A stretch of 64,000 nt of DNA, from positions 151,541 through 215,540 of the forward strand of contig NZ_LPUY01000012.1 of the NCBI RefSeq assembly GCF_001518015.1. The letters are read 5' to 3'. Numbering within the stretch: position 1 is the stretch's first letter; each line of letters opens with the position of its first letter. The stretch comes from Tritonibacter horizontis. Lineage in GTDB: Bacteria > Pseudomonadota > Alphaproteobacteria > Rhodobacterales > Rhodobacteraceae. The position numbers and the translations under genes were made by a program. A model generated the notes under the pieces. The model saw only the letters and a program-made list of their open reading frames with translations, did no database searches and had not been told where the DNA came from. Below are positions 42,126 through 50,626 of the stretch, one piece after another.

Positions 42126-45029
42126 TTAGAGCATATCGTCGCCGTAAATTACGTAGTTATGGACATCTGAAAGGGTAACAAGAATGTCGTCATATCCGTC
42201 GTTATTCATGTCACCCGCCGCAACTGCACTAGAGTCCACGTAGGTAGTGGACGTATGATCTGCCGGGCGAATGACAAAACCGCCGTCTCCCGCGGCAATA
42301 TCGGACAGGCGAATAGCCTCGGTCGAACCCGTCCCGAAAATCACGTAAACGCCAAGCGTCTCTCCAGTGTTCACGTCGCTCCCGGTAATGGCAATGTCGT
42401 CTCGCCCGTCGCCATTTACATCTCCGAGGAACGTAACCGAGCTGCCAATTGCGGACAGTTCCTGTGTTCCAATGATTTCGATACCGCGCGAGCCGAGGTC
42501 ATCCAACTCAACCGTAGAAGAGCTCTCACTTCCGAACACAACAAAAGCTGCGCCTGTGTTTTCTCGATTGCCCCGGTCTGCATAAGGCACGCCAATTAGG
42601 ATGTCGTCCAAACCATCGTTGTTGAAGTCACCCCCACCTGAAAGTTGCGCACCGCCAGTTTCGGCCCATTCGAGATCATCAGAATACTGCAGATGTGACC
42701 TGATCTGGAACCCACCGTCGGAAAATCCATCCTCCAAAAATACCGGCACCCCCGCATCCCGGCCTTGCACCACGAAGAAGCTTTCTGTTCGATCAGAGAC
42801 GTGCCGCATTGCGATTACAAAATCATCCAGCCCGTCCCCATTGGTATCTCTAGCGGCGCATACACTGGAGCCTGTCGCCAAGCCGTCTGCGGAGTCGATT
42901 ACGAAGCCCCCTGCACCACCTTCGATAGGGAGCACAGTGGAAATAGAAGTGTCCGTGATGACGTAGCCAATCAGATGATTGAAATCAGTGTCATCAATCA
43001 CGCGCAAGCTGTCCATAACCAGGGCATCGCTGTTCCCGTCACCATCTATGTCACCTAGCGCGGCACCATTTATCCCAAGTGTTCCGAGAAACTCTCCAGC
43101 GCCTTCGATAAGCCTAGTGTTCGGCTCTGTACCGTCTGCCAAGGTCACACTGGCGGAGCCGGTGTAAAAGAAGGTTGCTCCAATACCTCCAAAATTGGAA
43201 ACGCCCAAGACCAAGTCAGCACGTCCATCGTCATCAACGTCATCCAGGACACCTATGAAGTTGGCCAGATCCAACCAATTTCCGGTGTCCAACGTCACCG
43301 TGAATCCGGAATTTCCCGAGGCAACCTCTGATACATCGATGGAATTCGTCTGTGATGCAGATCCATACAGCACATGATATTCATCAGCGACAAGGCTGTT
43401 TCCCCTGACAAGCAGATCCGAAAACCCGTCCCCGTTAAAATCCCCGAAGCGGCCTCCAGTATTTTCATCCGTCAATGGCGTCATGCCAGTAAGTTCGAAG
43501 CCTCTGAAACTTCCGGACAGAGCAGCAAGGTTTGATCCAGAAGTGCCATCTCCGGAGGAGGTACCAGTCGAAAAGTCAGATAGCGTCACGCTGGATAGGT
43601 AAGTATGATTTGACTCTGCGGTATCGGGATTAACCGACCCTTGGCGATCATAGTAAATAACTGTATCCGTCGCGCCGACGCCTTGCCCACTTTCAACCCA
43701 GATCGAGGCTCCGTCTCGGTTCCCATCCGATGCCGCATAGGTTCGCAAGCTATCCGCAGTAAACCGTTGACCGCCTACTGTCAGAATGTCGTCTTCGCTA
43801 AAGTCGCGGACCGTATCATCCCCGTCTGCGCCAAAGGCACCTGCCGCTTGCACAAAACCCCAGTAAGAATTTGTGACGGTGTAGGAGGCCCCGACGGTGT
43901 TGAAACGGAAATGATCTTCACCTTTGCCACCCCAATACACATCATCGCCACTATAGCCCACGAGCGTATCGTTCCCACTATTTCCGTTCAGAACATCCGC
44001 ACCTGAGCCTCCTCGCAGAACATCGTCGCCGCCACCGCCGTAAATGGTGTCGTCACCATTATCACCATAGAGGAAATCGCCACCGCTCTGGCCGTAAATG
44101 TAGTCATCTCCCGACCCACCAGCCATCGTATCGCGCCCCCTCGCCCCGGAAAGGGTGTCCGCTCCACGACCTCCAAGAAGAGCATCGCTGCCAGACATGC
44201 CGGCCATGCTGTCAGCTCCATCACCACCAACTAGGTAATCGCCTCCACTACCGCCCAACAGCGTGTCTGAGCCGTCCCCACCATCAAGCTGATCGCGCCC
44301 ACCATTGCCCCGCAGCTCGTCATCACCGAAGTTGCCAAACAAACGATCATCTGCCTTACCCCCGACCAGACGGTCGTGGCCCCCGCCTCCTTTGATGTAG
44401 TCTTTTCCGCCGCCGCCAAGCAAGATGTCGTCGCCTCCGTTTCCAACCAGTCGGTCACGTTTTCCGCCGCCCGATATGAAATCGTCATCCGCTCCGCCAA
44501 ATATCTTGTCCTTGCCATTCATGCCGCGGAGGGTGTCGTTTCCACCTCCGCCTGAAAGGCGATCGTTTTTACTGCCACCGCTTGCGTGATCATTCGCAGC
44601 ACTGCCAGAAAATCGCATCGACTGACCCAGCTCATCCACAATCGAACCGAAAAGGTCAGTGAAGTTGAAGTCTACAGCATTCCGGGACTGCACGTCCAAA
44701 TTGGATGGCGTTTCAAACAGGGCCGCCATGGCATCTGAGCTCCCTGCATTGAGTTCAGAACGTGCGGTAAGGAAATCGGCAAGGCTCCATTCCAATTCGT
44801 CCATGACCGCCTGAAGCTCACCCGTGCTAGAGTAAAAACGCATCTCGAAGACACGTCCATCATATGGAACATTGTCCGTGCCTAGCTCGATGGCAGAAGT
44901 ATCCACTTCGACATGACGGCCGAGCACATCCACAAAAACAACGGGGCCAGCGGCAACCCGTTCCTGAACTCGCCCCTGGAGGGCACTGTTGAAAAATTGG
45001 GTGTCTGTTCCGAGAAGGCGAAGCCGCAT
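42126..45029 (-). CDS. RTX (hemolysin-type calcium-binding) and FG-GAP repeat protein
   Basis: Large acidic protein, 967 residues, probably secreted by a type I system. Residues about 1-148 are a non-repetitive N-terminal part. About 150-375 are some two dozen RTX nonapeptides of the GGxGxDxLx type (SGGGGNDTLRG, GGGGDDVLRGGSGADVLNG). An HFRF...DTVRDFSEDDIL segment follows, as at the end of many RTX blocks. About 525-967 contain seven FG-GAP/integrin-like calcium loops (DFNGDGFSDLL, DVDDDGRADLV, DIDGDGNSDAL, DTNGDGLDDFV, DFNNDGLDDIL, DVNGDGRDDIA, DMNNDGYDDIL). No signal peptide or nearby T1SS genes; the start lacks a strong ribosome-binding site. Role unknown, perhaps adhesion. Confidence 0.85.
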   Translation of the reverse strand: MRLRLLGTDTQFFNSALQGRVQERVAAGPVVFVDVLGRHVEVDTSAIELGTDNVPYDGRVFEMRFYSSTGELQAVMDELEWSLADFLTARSELNAGSSDAMAALFETPSNLDVQSRNAVDFNFTDLFGSIVDELGQSMRFSGSAANDHASGGSKNDRLSGGGGNDTLRGMNGKDKIFGGADDDFISGGGKRDRLVGNGGDDILLGGGGKDYIKGGGGHDRLVGGKADDRLFGNFGDDELRGNGGRDQLDGGDGSDTLLGGSGGDYLVGGDGADSMAGMSGSDALLGGRGADTLSGARGRDTMAGGSGDDYIYGQSGGDFLYGDNGDDTIYGGGGDDVLRGGSGADVLNGNSGNDTLVGYSGDDVYWGGKGEDHFRFNTVGASYTVTNSYWGFVQAAGAFGADGDDTVRDFSEDDILTVGGQRFTADSLRTYAASDGNRDGASIWVESGQGVGATDTVIYYDRQGSVNPDTAESNHTYLSSVTLSDFSTGTSSGDGTSGSNLAALSGSFRGFELTGMTPLTDENTGGRFGDFNGDGFSDLLVRGNSLVADEYHVLYGSASQTNSIDVSEVASGNSGFTVTLDTGNWLDLANFIGVLDDVDDDGRADLVLGVSNFGGIGATFFYTGSASVTLADGTEPNTRLIEGAGEFLGTLGINGAALGDIDGDGNSDALVMDSLRVIDDTDFNHLIGYVITDTSISTVLPIEGGAGGFVIDSADGLATGSSVCAARDTNGDGLDDFVIAMRHVSDRTESFFVVQGRDAGVPVFLEDGFSDGGFQIRSHLQYSDDLEWAETGGAQLSGGGDFNNDGLDDILIGVPYADRGNRENTGAAFVVFGSESSSTVELDDLGSRGIEIIGTQELSAIGSSVTFLGDVNGDGRDDIAITGSDVNTGETLGVYVIFGTGSTEAIRLSDIAAGDGGFVIRPADHTSTTYVDSSAVAAGDMNNDGYDDILVTLSDVHNYVIYGDDML

Positions 45030-45134
45030 AATAAAATTTGCCTGTTCTACTGGTTTCGAATGGTGCTCAAAAAAAATGGCGGTAACGAATGCTTGCGGGA
45101 ATTTGTATCTCAGATCAAGTTTTAGGGCCAGGAC

Positions 45135-45755
45135 TCATAGCCAATAGATGACGACGGCGGCGAGAGCGATGGCGGACAGGAAGACCTTCGGGCATCTTTC
45201 GTATCGTGTTGCCACGCGCCTCCAATCCTTCAACCTACCGAACATGATTTCAATCCGGTTGCGCCGTTGGTAGCGACGCTTGTCGTATTTCACGGGTTTC
45301 TTCCGCGGTTTCCGGCCGGGAATGCAGGCGCGTATCCCTTTGTCTTTCGACGCGTCTCGGAACCAACCGGCATCGTATCCACGATCACCGAGCAGCCAAT
45401 CAACATTCGGAAAACTGCTCAACAGCGCGCGTGCGCCGATGTCGTCGCTGACCTGTCCTGCCGTCACGAAGAGGTTGAGCGGTCGGCGCTGGCTGTCGCA
45501 GATAGCGTGCCGCTTCGTGTTCATGCCACCCTTCGTCCGGCCGATCAGGCGACCGCGTCCCCCTTTTTGATGCCCAAATTGGTCGCCGAGCGGTGTGCCT
45601 TCATGTCTGTGGCGTCGATCATCACGGTCTTCGTCTGGCCGTGATCTGCGGCCAAGCCGACCATCATCGCAGCGAAGATGCCTTTGTCGCTCCACCGTTT
45701 CCAACGATTGTAAAGCGTCTTGTGCGGGCCGTATTCCCTTGGTGCACCACGCCAC
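45135..45755 (-). CDS. IS427-group transposase OrfB frame
   Basis: The meaningful part begins near 45570, after the slippery run: GRGRLIGRTKGGMNTKRHAICDSQRRPLNLFVTAGQVSDDIGAR, LLGDRGYDAGWFRD with the second catalytic Asp, and RRYQRRNRIEIMFGRLKDWRRVATRYERC with the Glu, to ALAAVVIYWL. The first approximately 60 codons of the open frame are a shadow of OrfA. It is expected to be made as an OrfA-OrfB fusion of about 250 residues. Confidence 0.8.
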   Translation of the reverse strand: MAWCTKGIRPAQDALQSLETVERQRHLRCDDGRLGRRSRPDEDRDDRRHRHEGTPLGDQFGHQKGGRGRLIGRTKGGMNTKRHAICDSQRRPLNLFVTAGQVSDDIGARALLSSFPNVDWLLGDRGYDAGWFRDASKDKGIRACIPGRKPRKKPVKYDKRRYQRRNRIEIMFGRLKDWRRVATRYERCPKVFLSAIALAAVVIYWL

Positions 45756-45889
45756 CGTAACCCATTACGATTGATCCCGCGCAATACGCGTCTGTCATCG
45801 ACGCGAGGTTTGTCGTGGAACTTCGGGAAAAAGGGCTCAAGACGCGCCATCTGCGCATCGGTCAGCCAAAACAAATCAGACATGTTCAC
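45545..45889 (-). CDS. IS427-group transposase OrfA
   Basis: 114 residues: MNMSDLFWLTDAQMARLEPFFPKFHDKPRVDDRRVLRGINRNGLRWRGAPREYGPHKTLYNRWKRWSDKGIF and MIDATDMKAHRSATNLGIKKGDAVA. It holds the DNA-binding N-terminus and the first catalytic Asp (MIDAT). It ends in a TGA shortly after the run AAAAAGGGGG; a -1 slip there continues in the OrfB frame (GGRGRLIGRTKGG). Programmed frameshifting is known for this IS group. Confidence 0.85.
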   Translation of the reverse strand: MNMSDLFWLTDAQMARLEPFFPKFHDKPRVDDRRVLRGINRNGLRWRGAPREYGPHKTLYNRWKRWSDKGIFAAMMVGLAADHGQTKTVMIDATDMKAHRSATNLGIKKGDAVA

Positions 45890-45962
45890 CGCTCATTTTT
45901 GCGCAGGGGACTCACGCAGCTCAGGGGAAAACAATGGATCCTGACCCTAATAAGCAAAGCCC

Positions 45963-47180
45963 CTATAGCTCCACATTTGAATTCTCAGATTCACTGGAGC
46001 GTCTCGTAACGAAATACAGCAGGAATGCCGCGCTGGCTGGAATTGCGAGCCCAAGAGCCATTGGCAAGGCGGTGGACGCCCCGCCTACGGCCACGAAGCT
46101 GGAAACGGCGAAGGCAAGGGCGAACTGGATGGCCCCCAGAAGCGCCGATCCCATCCCTGCCGCGGCCTTGGTCAATTCCATCGCAAGGGACATCGCATTT
46201 GCTGAAAGCAGGCCCACCAAGCCGATCGAAACCCACAGGGGCACGACAAATACCAACAGGGAGTCTGTCTGAGACAGCAAGGTGAGCAGGATGGTAGACG
46301 CGGCAAAGAGCGGCAACACGGTCTTGAGAATTTGTTCCGGTTTGAAACGATTGAGCAATATCCCATTAATCCGGCCAAAGATAATCAACGCGGTCGCGAT
46401 GATCGCGAACATGATGCCAAAGCCAATGGAGCTTAGTCCAAAAATCCCTTGGAATACCCCCGATGAGCCGGTGATAAAGGCAAACATACCGCTTTGGATA
46501 AGGCCCGCCACCAAGGCCATCGTGACAAACCCGCGTTGTGAAAGCAGGCGTTTCGCGGCTTTTAAGCCATTTTGAATGGGCGCGGGCTGGCGATCCTGAG
46601 CGGGTAGGGTTTCGGGCAGGGTGACCACGGAGAGGGTCAAGGCCACGAGGCTGATAAGCGCCATCGTTGCAAAGATCGACCGCCAGCCAAACGCTTCGAG
46701 AAGCAGGCTGCCCATCGTCGGTGACGCGATGGGCCCGAGTGTCAGCAACATGACCAGCACGGTCATAACCTTCGCGGCCTTTTGCCCCTCATAAAGATCT
46801 TTCACCATGGCGCGCCCTACGACCATTCCCGCACTCGCGCCGATTGCCTGTAGGAACCGTAGGGCATTGAACCATGCAATGTCATTCATCAGCGGCAGTG
46901 CAATCGAGGTCACGGTGAACAGAACGGTCCCTACAAGAAGCGGTCGCTTGCGTCCATAGGTATCGGTCAATGGGCCAATGAGGATCTGCCCAAAACAGAG
47001 GCCGAGAAAGAAAAGCGAAAGCGAAAGTTCAGCCGCCGTTTGGGTGGCGTTCATCGAGGCCGCGAGCTCACCAAGTGCGGCGAGGTACATATCCGTGGCC
47101 AATGGGGGAAAGAGGGACAAAAGGCCCAAGGTGGCGGTAACGGCAAAGGCCCGTTTCGGGGAAAGGGAAATCTGTGACAT
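45963..47180 (-). CDS. Bcr/CflA-type MFS drug efflux transporter
   Basis: Twelve-helix drug/H+ antiporter, 405 residues. The first half is typical of Bcr/CflA: FPPLATDMYLAALGELAASMNATQTAAELSLSLFFLGLCFGQILIGPLTDTYGRKRPLLVG (helices 1-2 and the GPLTDTYGRKRPLL loop), then FLQAIGASAGMVVGRAMVKDLYEGQKAAK. It is divergent from a TetR gene with two TetR-type operators between them, so it is the likely regulated target. Confidence 0.92.
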   Translation of the reverse strand: MSQISLSPKRAFAVTATLGLLSLFPPLATDMYLAALGELAASMNATQTAAELSLSLFFLGLCFGQILIGPLTDTYGRKRPLLVGTVLFTVTSIALPLMNDIAWFNALRFLQAIGASAGMVVGRAMVKDLYEGQKAAKVMTVLVMLLTLGPIASPTMGSLLLEAFGWRSIFATMALISLVALTLSVVTLPETLPAQDRQPAPIQNGLKAAKRLLSQRGFVTMALVAGLIQSGMFAFITGSSGVFQGIFGLSSIGFGIMFAIIATALIIFGRINGILLNRFKPEQILKTVLPLFAASTILLTLLSQTDSLLVFVVPLWVSIGLVGLLSANAMSLAMELTKAAAGMGSALLGAIQFALAFAVSSFVAVGGASTALPMALGLAIPASAAFLLYFVTRRSSESENSNVEL

Positions 47181-47200
47181 CTCGGCTCCGGCGACAATAT

Positions 47201-47239
47201 TAGACTGCGGTCTACTTGCGAATAGTGGACTGCAGTCTA
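47201..47239. promoter_or_regulatory. Two TetR operators between the MFS and TetR genes
   Basis: TAGACTGCGGTCTA (47201-47214) and TGGACTGCAGTCTA (47226-47239) are near-palindromes of the same TAGACTG-type half-site, with centres 25 bp apart. They lie in the 104-bp divergent intergenic region, 20 bp before the MFS start and 45 bp before the TetR start. Confidence 0.8.
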
Positions 47240-47284
47240 ATGATCAATCAACGACTATTCTGCATCTATGAACAGGAACTGTGC

Positions 47285-47857
47285 ATGTCGGGAAAAAGGC
47301 CAAGTGGGCGACCCGCAAATCAAGACGCCAGCGCGGCATTGAAAACTGTGGCTCTACGTCTGGTTCGGGAATTGGGCTATGACAAAGTCTCGGTTTCGGC
47401 TATCATTGAGCAGGCTGGCGTGGCGCGCCAAACGCTCTACAACCGCTGGAATACGAAGGCTGACCTTGTCCTCGAAGCTGTTTTTGAGCAGACCAACACC
47501 TATGCCGCCGAACCTTCTTGGGACGGGGCAGAGGATTGTCGGACCTTGCTCGAAGACTTCCTGATCCGTATTTTCGAACACTTGCGCATCGACGGGGACA
47601 CCCTTCGCGCGTTGATCGCGGCTTCTCAGCAGGATGCAAAGTTCCACAGGTCGTTTCATGCAAATTTCGTTCTGCCTCGGGAGCAGATGATCACCGCTTT
47701 GCTCCATCGGGCGCAGGACCGCGGAGAGCTTTCGCCTGGGCGGAACGTGGAAGTATTGTCGACCTTGATACATGGTGCGTTCTGGTATCGCCTGCTGAGC
47801 CGCGGGGTGTTGGACGCTGGGTTCGCGAAGGAAATAGTGGCAGAAACCTTCGCCTGA
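47285..47857 (+). CDS. TetR-family repressor of the MFS pump
   Basis: 190-residue regulator from ATG 47285, with AGGAAC upstream. The N-terminal helix-turn-helix is ASAALKTVALRLVRELGYDKVSVSAIIEQAGVARQTLYNRWNTKADLVLEAVFEQ (about residues 17-70). The C-terminal domain (TetR_C_11-like) includes LIRIFEHLRIDGDTLRALIAASQQDAKFHRSFHANFVLPREQMI. An in-frame TTG further upstream at 47216 would cross an operator and is unlikely. It probably represses the divergent MFS gene and itself. Confidence 0.9.
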   Translation: MSGKRPSGRPANQDASAALKTVALRLVRELGYDKVSVSAIIEQAGVARQTLYNRWNTKADLVLEAVFEQTNTYAAEPSWDGAEDCRTLLEDFLIRIFEHLRIDGDTLRALIAASQQDAKFHRSFHANFVLPREQMITALLHRAQDRGELSPGRNVEVLSTLIHGAFWYRLLSRGVLDAGFAKEIVAETFA

Positions 47858-48176
47858 TCATTCGGCATTCGGACTGCCTTCGGCAAAGGGATGCCGTAGC
47901 AGGTAAACGGCATTGCCAACTTGTTTTCGCCTGATTGAGAGATCGTGAGATCTATGCCTGTTAGGCGGTTATTTCGGCAGCATAGCCTTTCCAGATGTCG
48001 AATGCGTCGGCCCTGGCGTGGCGATATGAGATGGCAGAGAGTTGATAGCGGCAGGGACGAAAGACGGCGTTGATCTGATCAAGGGCAGCCAGAAAACCGC
48101 AAAAATTTGTTGGCGCGTGCAACTGGTGAGGTTCTGATTTGCAGGAAGCCAACGCCTTTGATACCGTCGTTTTCTA
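47858..48176. other. Region with an unassigned minus-strand fragment
   Basis: No convincing intact gene. The minus strand from about 48090 to 47961 reads PCRYQLSAISYRHARADAFDIWKGYAAEITA and a TAA, which looks like the tail of a real protein (ordered, codon use like neighbours) with its upstream part missing. I could not assign the family. Confidence 0.4.
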
Positions 48177-48593
48177 ATGATCTACAAAGGCGTTCAATTC
48201 AATCTGACCTTCGTTGAAGGTAACGGCGACGTGGCGAACATGCCAACACACGGCGGAATTTACGCCGAAATCCATTGGCCGACCCGGTCCATTCGCATTG
48301 GCGAAACGGGAAATTCGATGCGGGGGCGCAACCGGTCTCATATGAGATGGGCCGACAAACACCGCAAGAGTGCGCACAATGAGAAAGAGGCCGCTCGGCA
48401 AGGAATCATCGTCGATCTAGTGAAGGAATGGGGCTCTGAGGGGCTCGAATTTAATGTTATCACGGATGACCCGAGAGTGCGCGAAGACCGAGAGCTACGT
48501 GTAGATTGTGAAAAGCACCTCCACGAATGGGCGCGAGAGCAAACAGAGTTCCGAAACATAAACACTCAACGTGGTTATCGAACCCGAAACTAG
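48177..48593 (+). CDS. Orphan protein resembling a GIY-YIG nuclease
   Basis: 138 residues, not firmly recognised. GGIYAEIHWPTRSIRIGETGNSMRGRNRSHMRW (about residues 25-58) has the order GIY ... RIGET ... R-x-x-x-H of a GIY-YIG domain (GIY, YIG-x-T, catalytic Arg, His). The downstream KHLHEWAREQ could supply the catalytic Glu. The second motif is RIG rather than YIG, so this is a divergent member at best. Upstream GCAGGAAG is far from the ATG. It stands alone between unrelated fragments; lower GC than neighbours suggests transfer. Confidence 0.55.
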   Translation: MIYKGVQFNLTFVEGNGDVANMPTHGGIYAEIHWPTRSIRIGETGNSMRGRNRSHMRWADKHRKSAHNEKEAARQGIIVDLVKEWGSEGLEFNVITDDPRVREDRELRVDCEKHLHEWAREQTEFRNINTQRGYRTRN

Positions 48594-48852
48594 TGCCCCT
48601 GCGCTGAGCGCGGATGACGCCAAGCGACCATTCAGGGGACATTTAGCAACAGCAGCATTGTCCGCACTGCTGCCTCTGGCCATCAAAATGCTGCGCAATG
48701 TGTTGAACGGCTGATTCGGGGAAGCCCGCAGCGCTTGGATCTTTGGCCAACGGCAGGTGTGGGTCAGGGATAGATTTGACTTTTGGCTGGCGCCCACCCG
48801 TTTTCCGCCGCTCCGTAACCGCATTACCGTCTCGCGCCCATCATGCCGCATT

Positions 48853-49488
48853 CTATTGCCGTTCGGCGGGAGGCGCGTTCAACCAAAGCCGTCCAGCGCG
48901 ATATCCTCCCTGCACCAGATGGCCCTCGTTTGCCACTTCTGGGTGCTGATCAATCCAATCACGCAAGCGATCGTTGGTCACGACCTGAGCCTTTTTGTCC
49001 CGCGCTGCCGCGAGTATGACCTGATCCGCAGGTCTCCCCTTTGAGACAACCATCACACGGGCAATTGGTAAATCCAACAGCTTGGCGAGTTCGGCAGCAC
49101 CTTGGTAGCGGTTACAGAGTTTGTATCCGACATTCGCATCAAACACGACGCTCGGCGCATACCCCTGTTCACTCAAACTGTGTATCGCATCCTGAACCGT
49201 CGCTATATCGGCGCCGTTTCCCTTCCAGTACATGATGTTGGAGCCGTCCAGAATGATCCAGTGCTTCTTTGAAAGTAGAGAGAAGCCACTGCTGCGGAGT
49301 TGCGCTGGGAGGAGCAGTAGGCTGGCAATCACACAAGGGACGCCAAGAAGTATCAGATCATCGAGGCCGGGAACCAGCAAACCGACACTCAAGACGGCGA
49401 GGGATATGAGCAAAATGACGAGCGACGCGAACCCCAAGGCCAAATACTTTTTCGGATTAAACGACGTGAGCCGCAGCGGCACAACCAT
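48853..49488 (-). CDS. Membrane-anchored NYN/Zc3h12a-type RNase
   Basis: From ATG 49488, 211 residues. Two hydrophobic helices (YLALGFASLVILLISLAVLSVGLLV and LILLGVPCVIASLLLLPAQL) are followed by a Zc3h12a-like PIN/NYN domain. That domain has IILDGSNIMYWKGNGADIATVQDAIHSL with the first catalytic Asp, SVVFDANVGYKL, GRPADQVILAAARDKKAQVVTNDRLRDW with further acidic residues, and a basic tail. Such domains cleave RNA. The open frame extends to 49737 without a better start. The start is uncertain; the fold call is reasonably sure. Confidence 0.75.
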   Translation of the reverse strand: MVVPLRLTSFNPKKYLALGFASLVILLISLAVLSVGLLVPGLDDLILLGVPCVIASLLLLPAQLRSSGFSLLSKKHWIILDGSNIMYWKGNGADIATVQDAIHSLSEQGYAPSVVFDANVGYKLCNRYQGAAELAKLLDLPIARVMVVSKGRPADQVILAAARDKKAQVVTNDRLRDWIDQHPEVANEGHLVQGGYRAGRLWLNAPPAERQ

Positions 49489-50117
49489 GATCGCAAAGGC
49501 GTACAAAAGTGGTCTGATTGAGAGACCGGCGGCATTGCGGTTCCGTCGTTCATTGGCGGCATCCCGAGGATAGTCGAAACATGAGTGGCCTTGTTTTGCG
49601 TTTGCCAGGAATGGCAGAAAGTCCGGCACCGCCGCCCTTGCGTTGGGAATAGAGCCGCAGGGGTGAATGGCGGTTTCGGTGACGCTGTAGCGCGGCGCCG
49701 AATATGGCTTCGAACGACCGGACTGGGCCTTACACACGCCCCTGGGAGCTATGTCCGCTCTCAGTGAATCATGACAAAGGTGAAGGCGTCGCGATCGCCA
49801 TCTGATCGGGACCGATGGCTGCAGCGTAGTTGGTTGGGTTTATCGCTGGGGTACGGGCGCGCATTCCGTAATGTGGGAGGCCTTCGGGCCTAAGCCGGTA
49901 TCGGAAATCCTGCCGGATCTGACGGAGGAACAGAAGCCGGAAATCGACTTCGACAATTTGAAGCGGATCGGAAGTGGCGACAGCAAATAGGCCCCTCACG
50001 TAGCCACCAGTTTATAGTGATGGATACCCCTGCCCACGCCAACCGGCGGGCAGTGGGTAGCGCCGTAAAGCAAGCGATCACCACCGATCACATGGGTGTC
50101 GGCAAGGCGGATGACTT
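49489..50117. other. Intergenic region with a plus-strand C-terminal fragment
   Basis: On the plus strand about 49817-49990 reads VVGWVYRWGTGAHSVMWEAF and continues GPKPVSEILPDLTEEQKPEIDFDNLKRIGSGDSK with a TAG. It is protein-like with no start codon, probably the end of a lost gene of unknown family. The rest to the phosphoesterase fragment has no recognisable gene. Confidence 0.4.
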
Positions 50118-50474
50118 TCATCCTGCCGCCACGCCAGGTTTGGCCCAGTCTTCCCAGCCGGTGCCAGAGGTCATGACCGGCCCGTCCCATGCAAAGGGGA
50201 TTTGGTGGATCGTGGTGTCATTGCCGTCAATTGACAGCACGAAATAGGCCGGAGCCATCGGCGCGCCCTTGAGAAGCTCGGTCTCCTTCAGGTCCGGCAG
50301 GGACTGGTTACCAGTCGAGGGGACGCTGGCGAATGGGATGCCTGCAAAACGCCCGTGGATCGGCGCGTGCACGTGGCCGAAATGGATATAATTGATGCGG
50401 TCGCCATGGGCCTCGAGCAGGGCCTTGACCAGATCGCTGATGGCAACGGTGAGAGGGGCAAAGCTTGTGGTCAT
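50118..50474 (-). pseudogene. Metallophosphoesterase, C-terminal fragment
   Basis: 118 codons: DLVKALLEAHGDRINYIHFGHVHAPIHGRFAGIPFASVPSTGNQSLPDLKETELLKGAPMAPAYFVLSIDG. The GHVH motif is the last metal-binding motif of calcineurin-like phosphoesterases (CpdA/Icc type), and the following PFASVPSTGNQSLPDL strand fits that family. The earlier D-x-H, GD and GNH motifs, which lie in the first about 160 residues, are absent upstream. It is probably a remnant, though the ATG at 50474 has AAGGAT upstream and could express a short protein. Confidence 0.65.
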
Positions 50475-50556
50475 GGGATATCCTTCCAGGTGGGTGAGAT
50501 GCGGCCCGCGCGCTTGCGCGTGACCAATCCCCGGCTTCAGGGATCACCACGACAAG

Positions 50557-50589
50557 AGGCCCACTCTCCCTTTGAGGGTCAGTGGGCCT
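50557..50589. terminator. Hairpin after the DUF3768 fragment
   Basis: AGGCCCACT (50557-50565) pairs with AGTGGGCCT (50581-50589); an inner CTCCCTTTGAGGG also folds. On the minus strand it follows the DUF3768 stop by about 40 bp and is trailed by CTTGT. Confidence 0.6.
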
Positions 50590-50626
50590 TCATCGCCTGC
50601 GGTTTCAGCAGGGGGTATTCCCTGCC

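Larger units (their letters stand above)
45125..45947 (-). mobile_element. IS5-family (IS427-group) insertion sequence, apparently complete
   Basis: The element is about 823 bp with terminal inverted repeats GGGCCAGGACTC (45125) and, on the other strand, GGGTCAGGATCC (from 45947). TA flanks both ends (ttTA and TAat), consistent with a short target duplication. It carries two overlapping frames that together make a full transposase and looks functional. It inserted about 90 bp upstream of the RTX gene. Confidence 0.85.

Noticed and set aside
43980..44580. Repeated DNA in the RTX region considered as a CRISPR-like array
   Set aside because: The repeats are degenerate 27-bp coding units of GGxGxDxLx peptides with no constant repeat or spacers.
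48594..48852. Plus-strand fragment ending LLPLAIKMLRNVLNG
   Set aside because: Short, no start codon or family resemblance; it may be chance.
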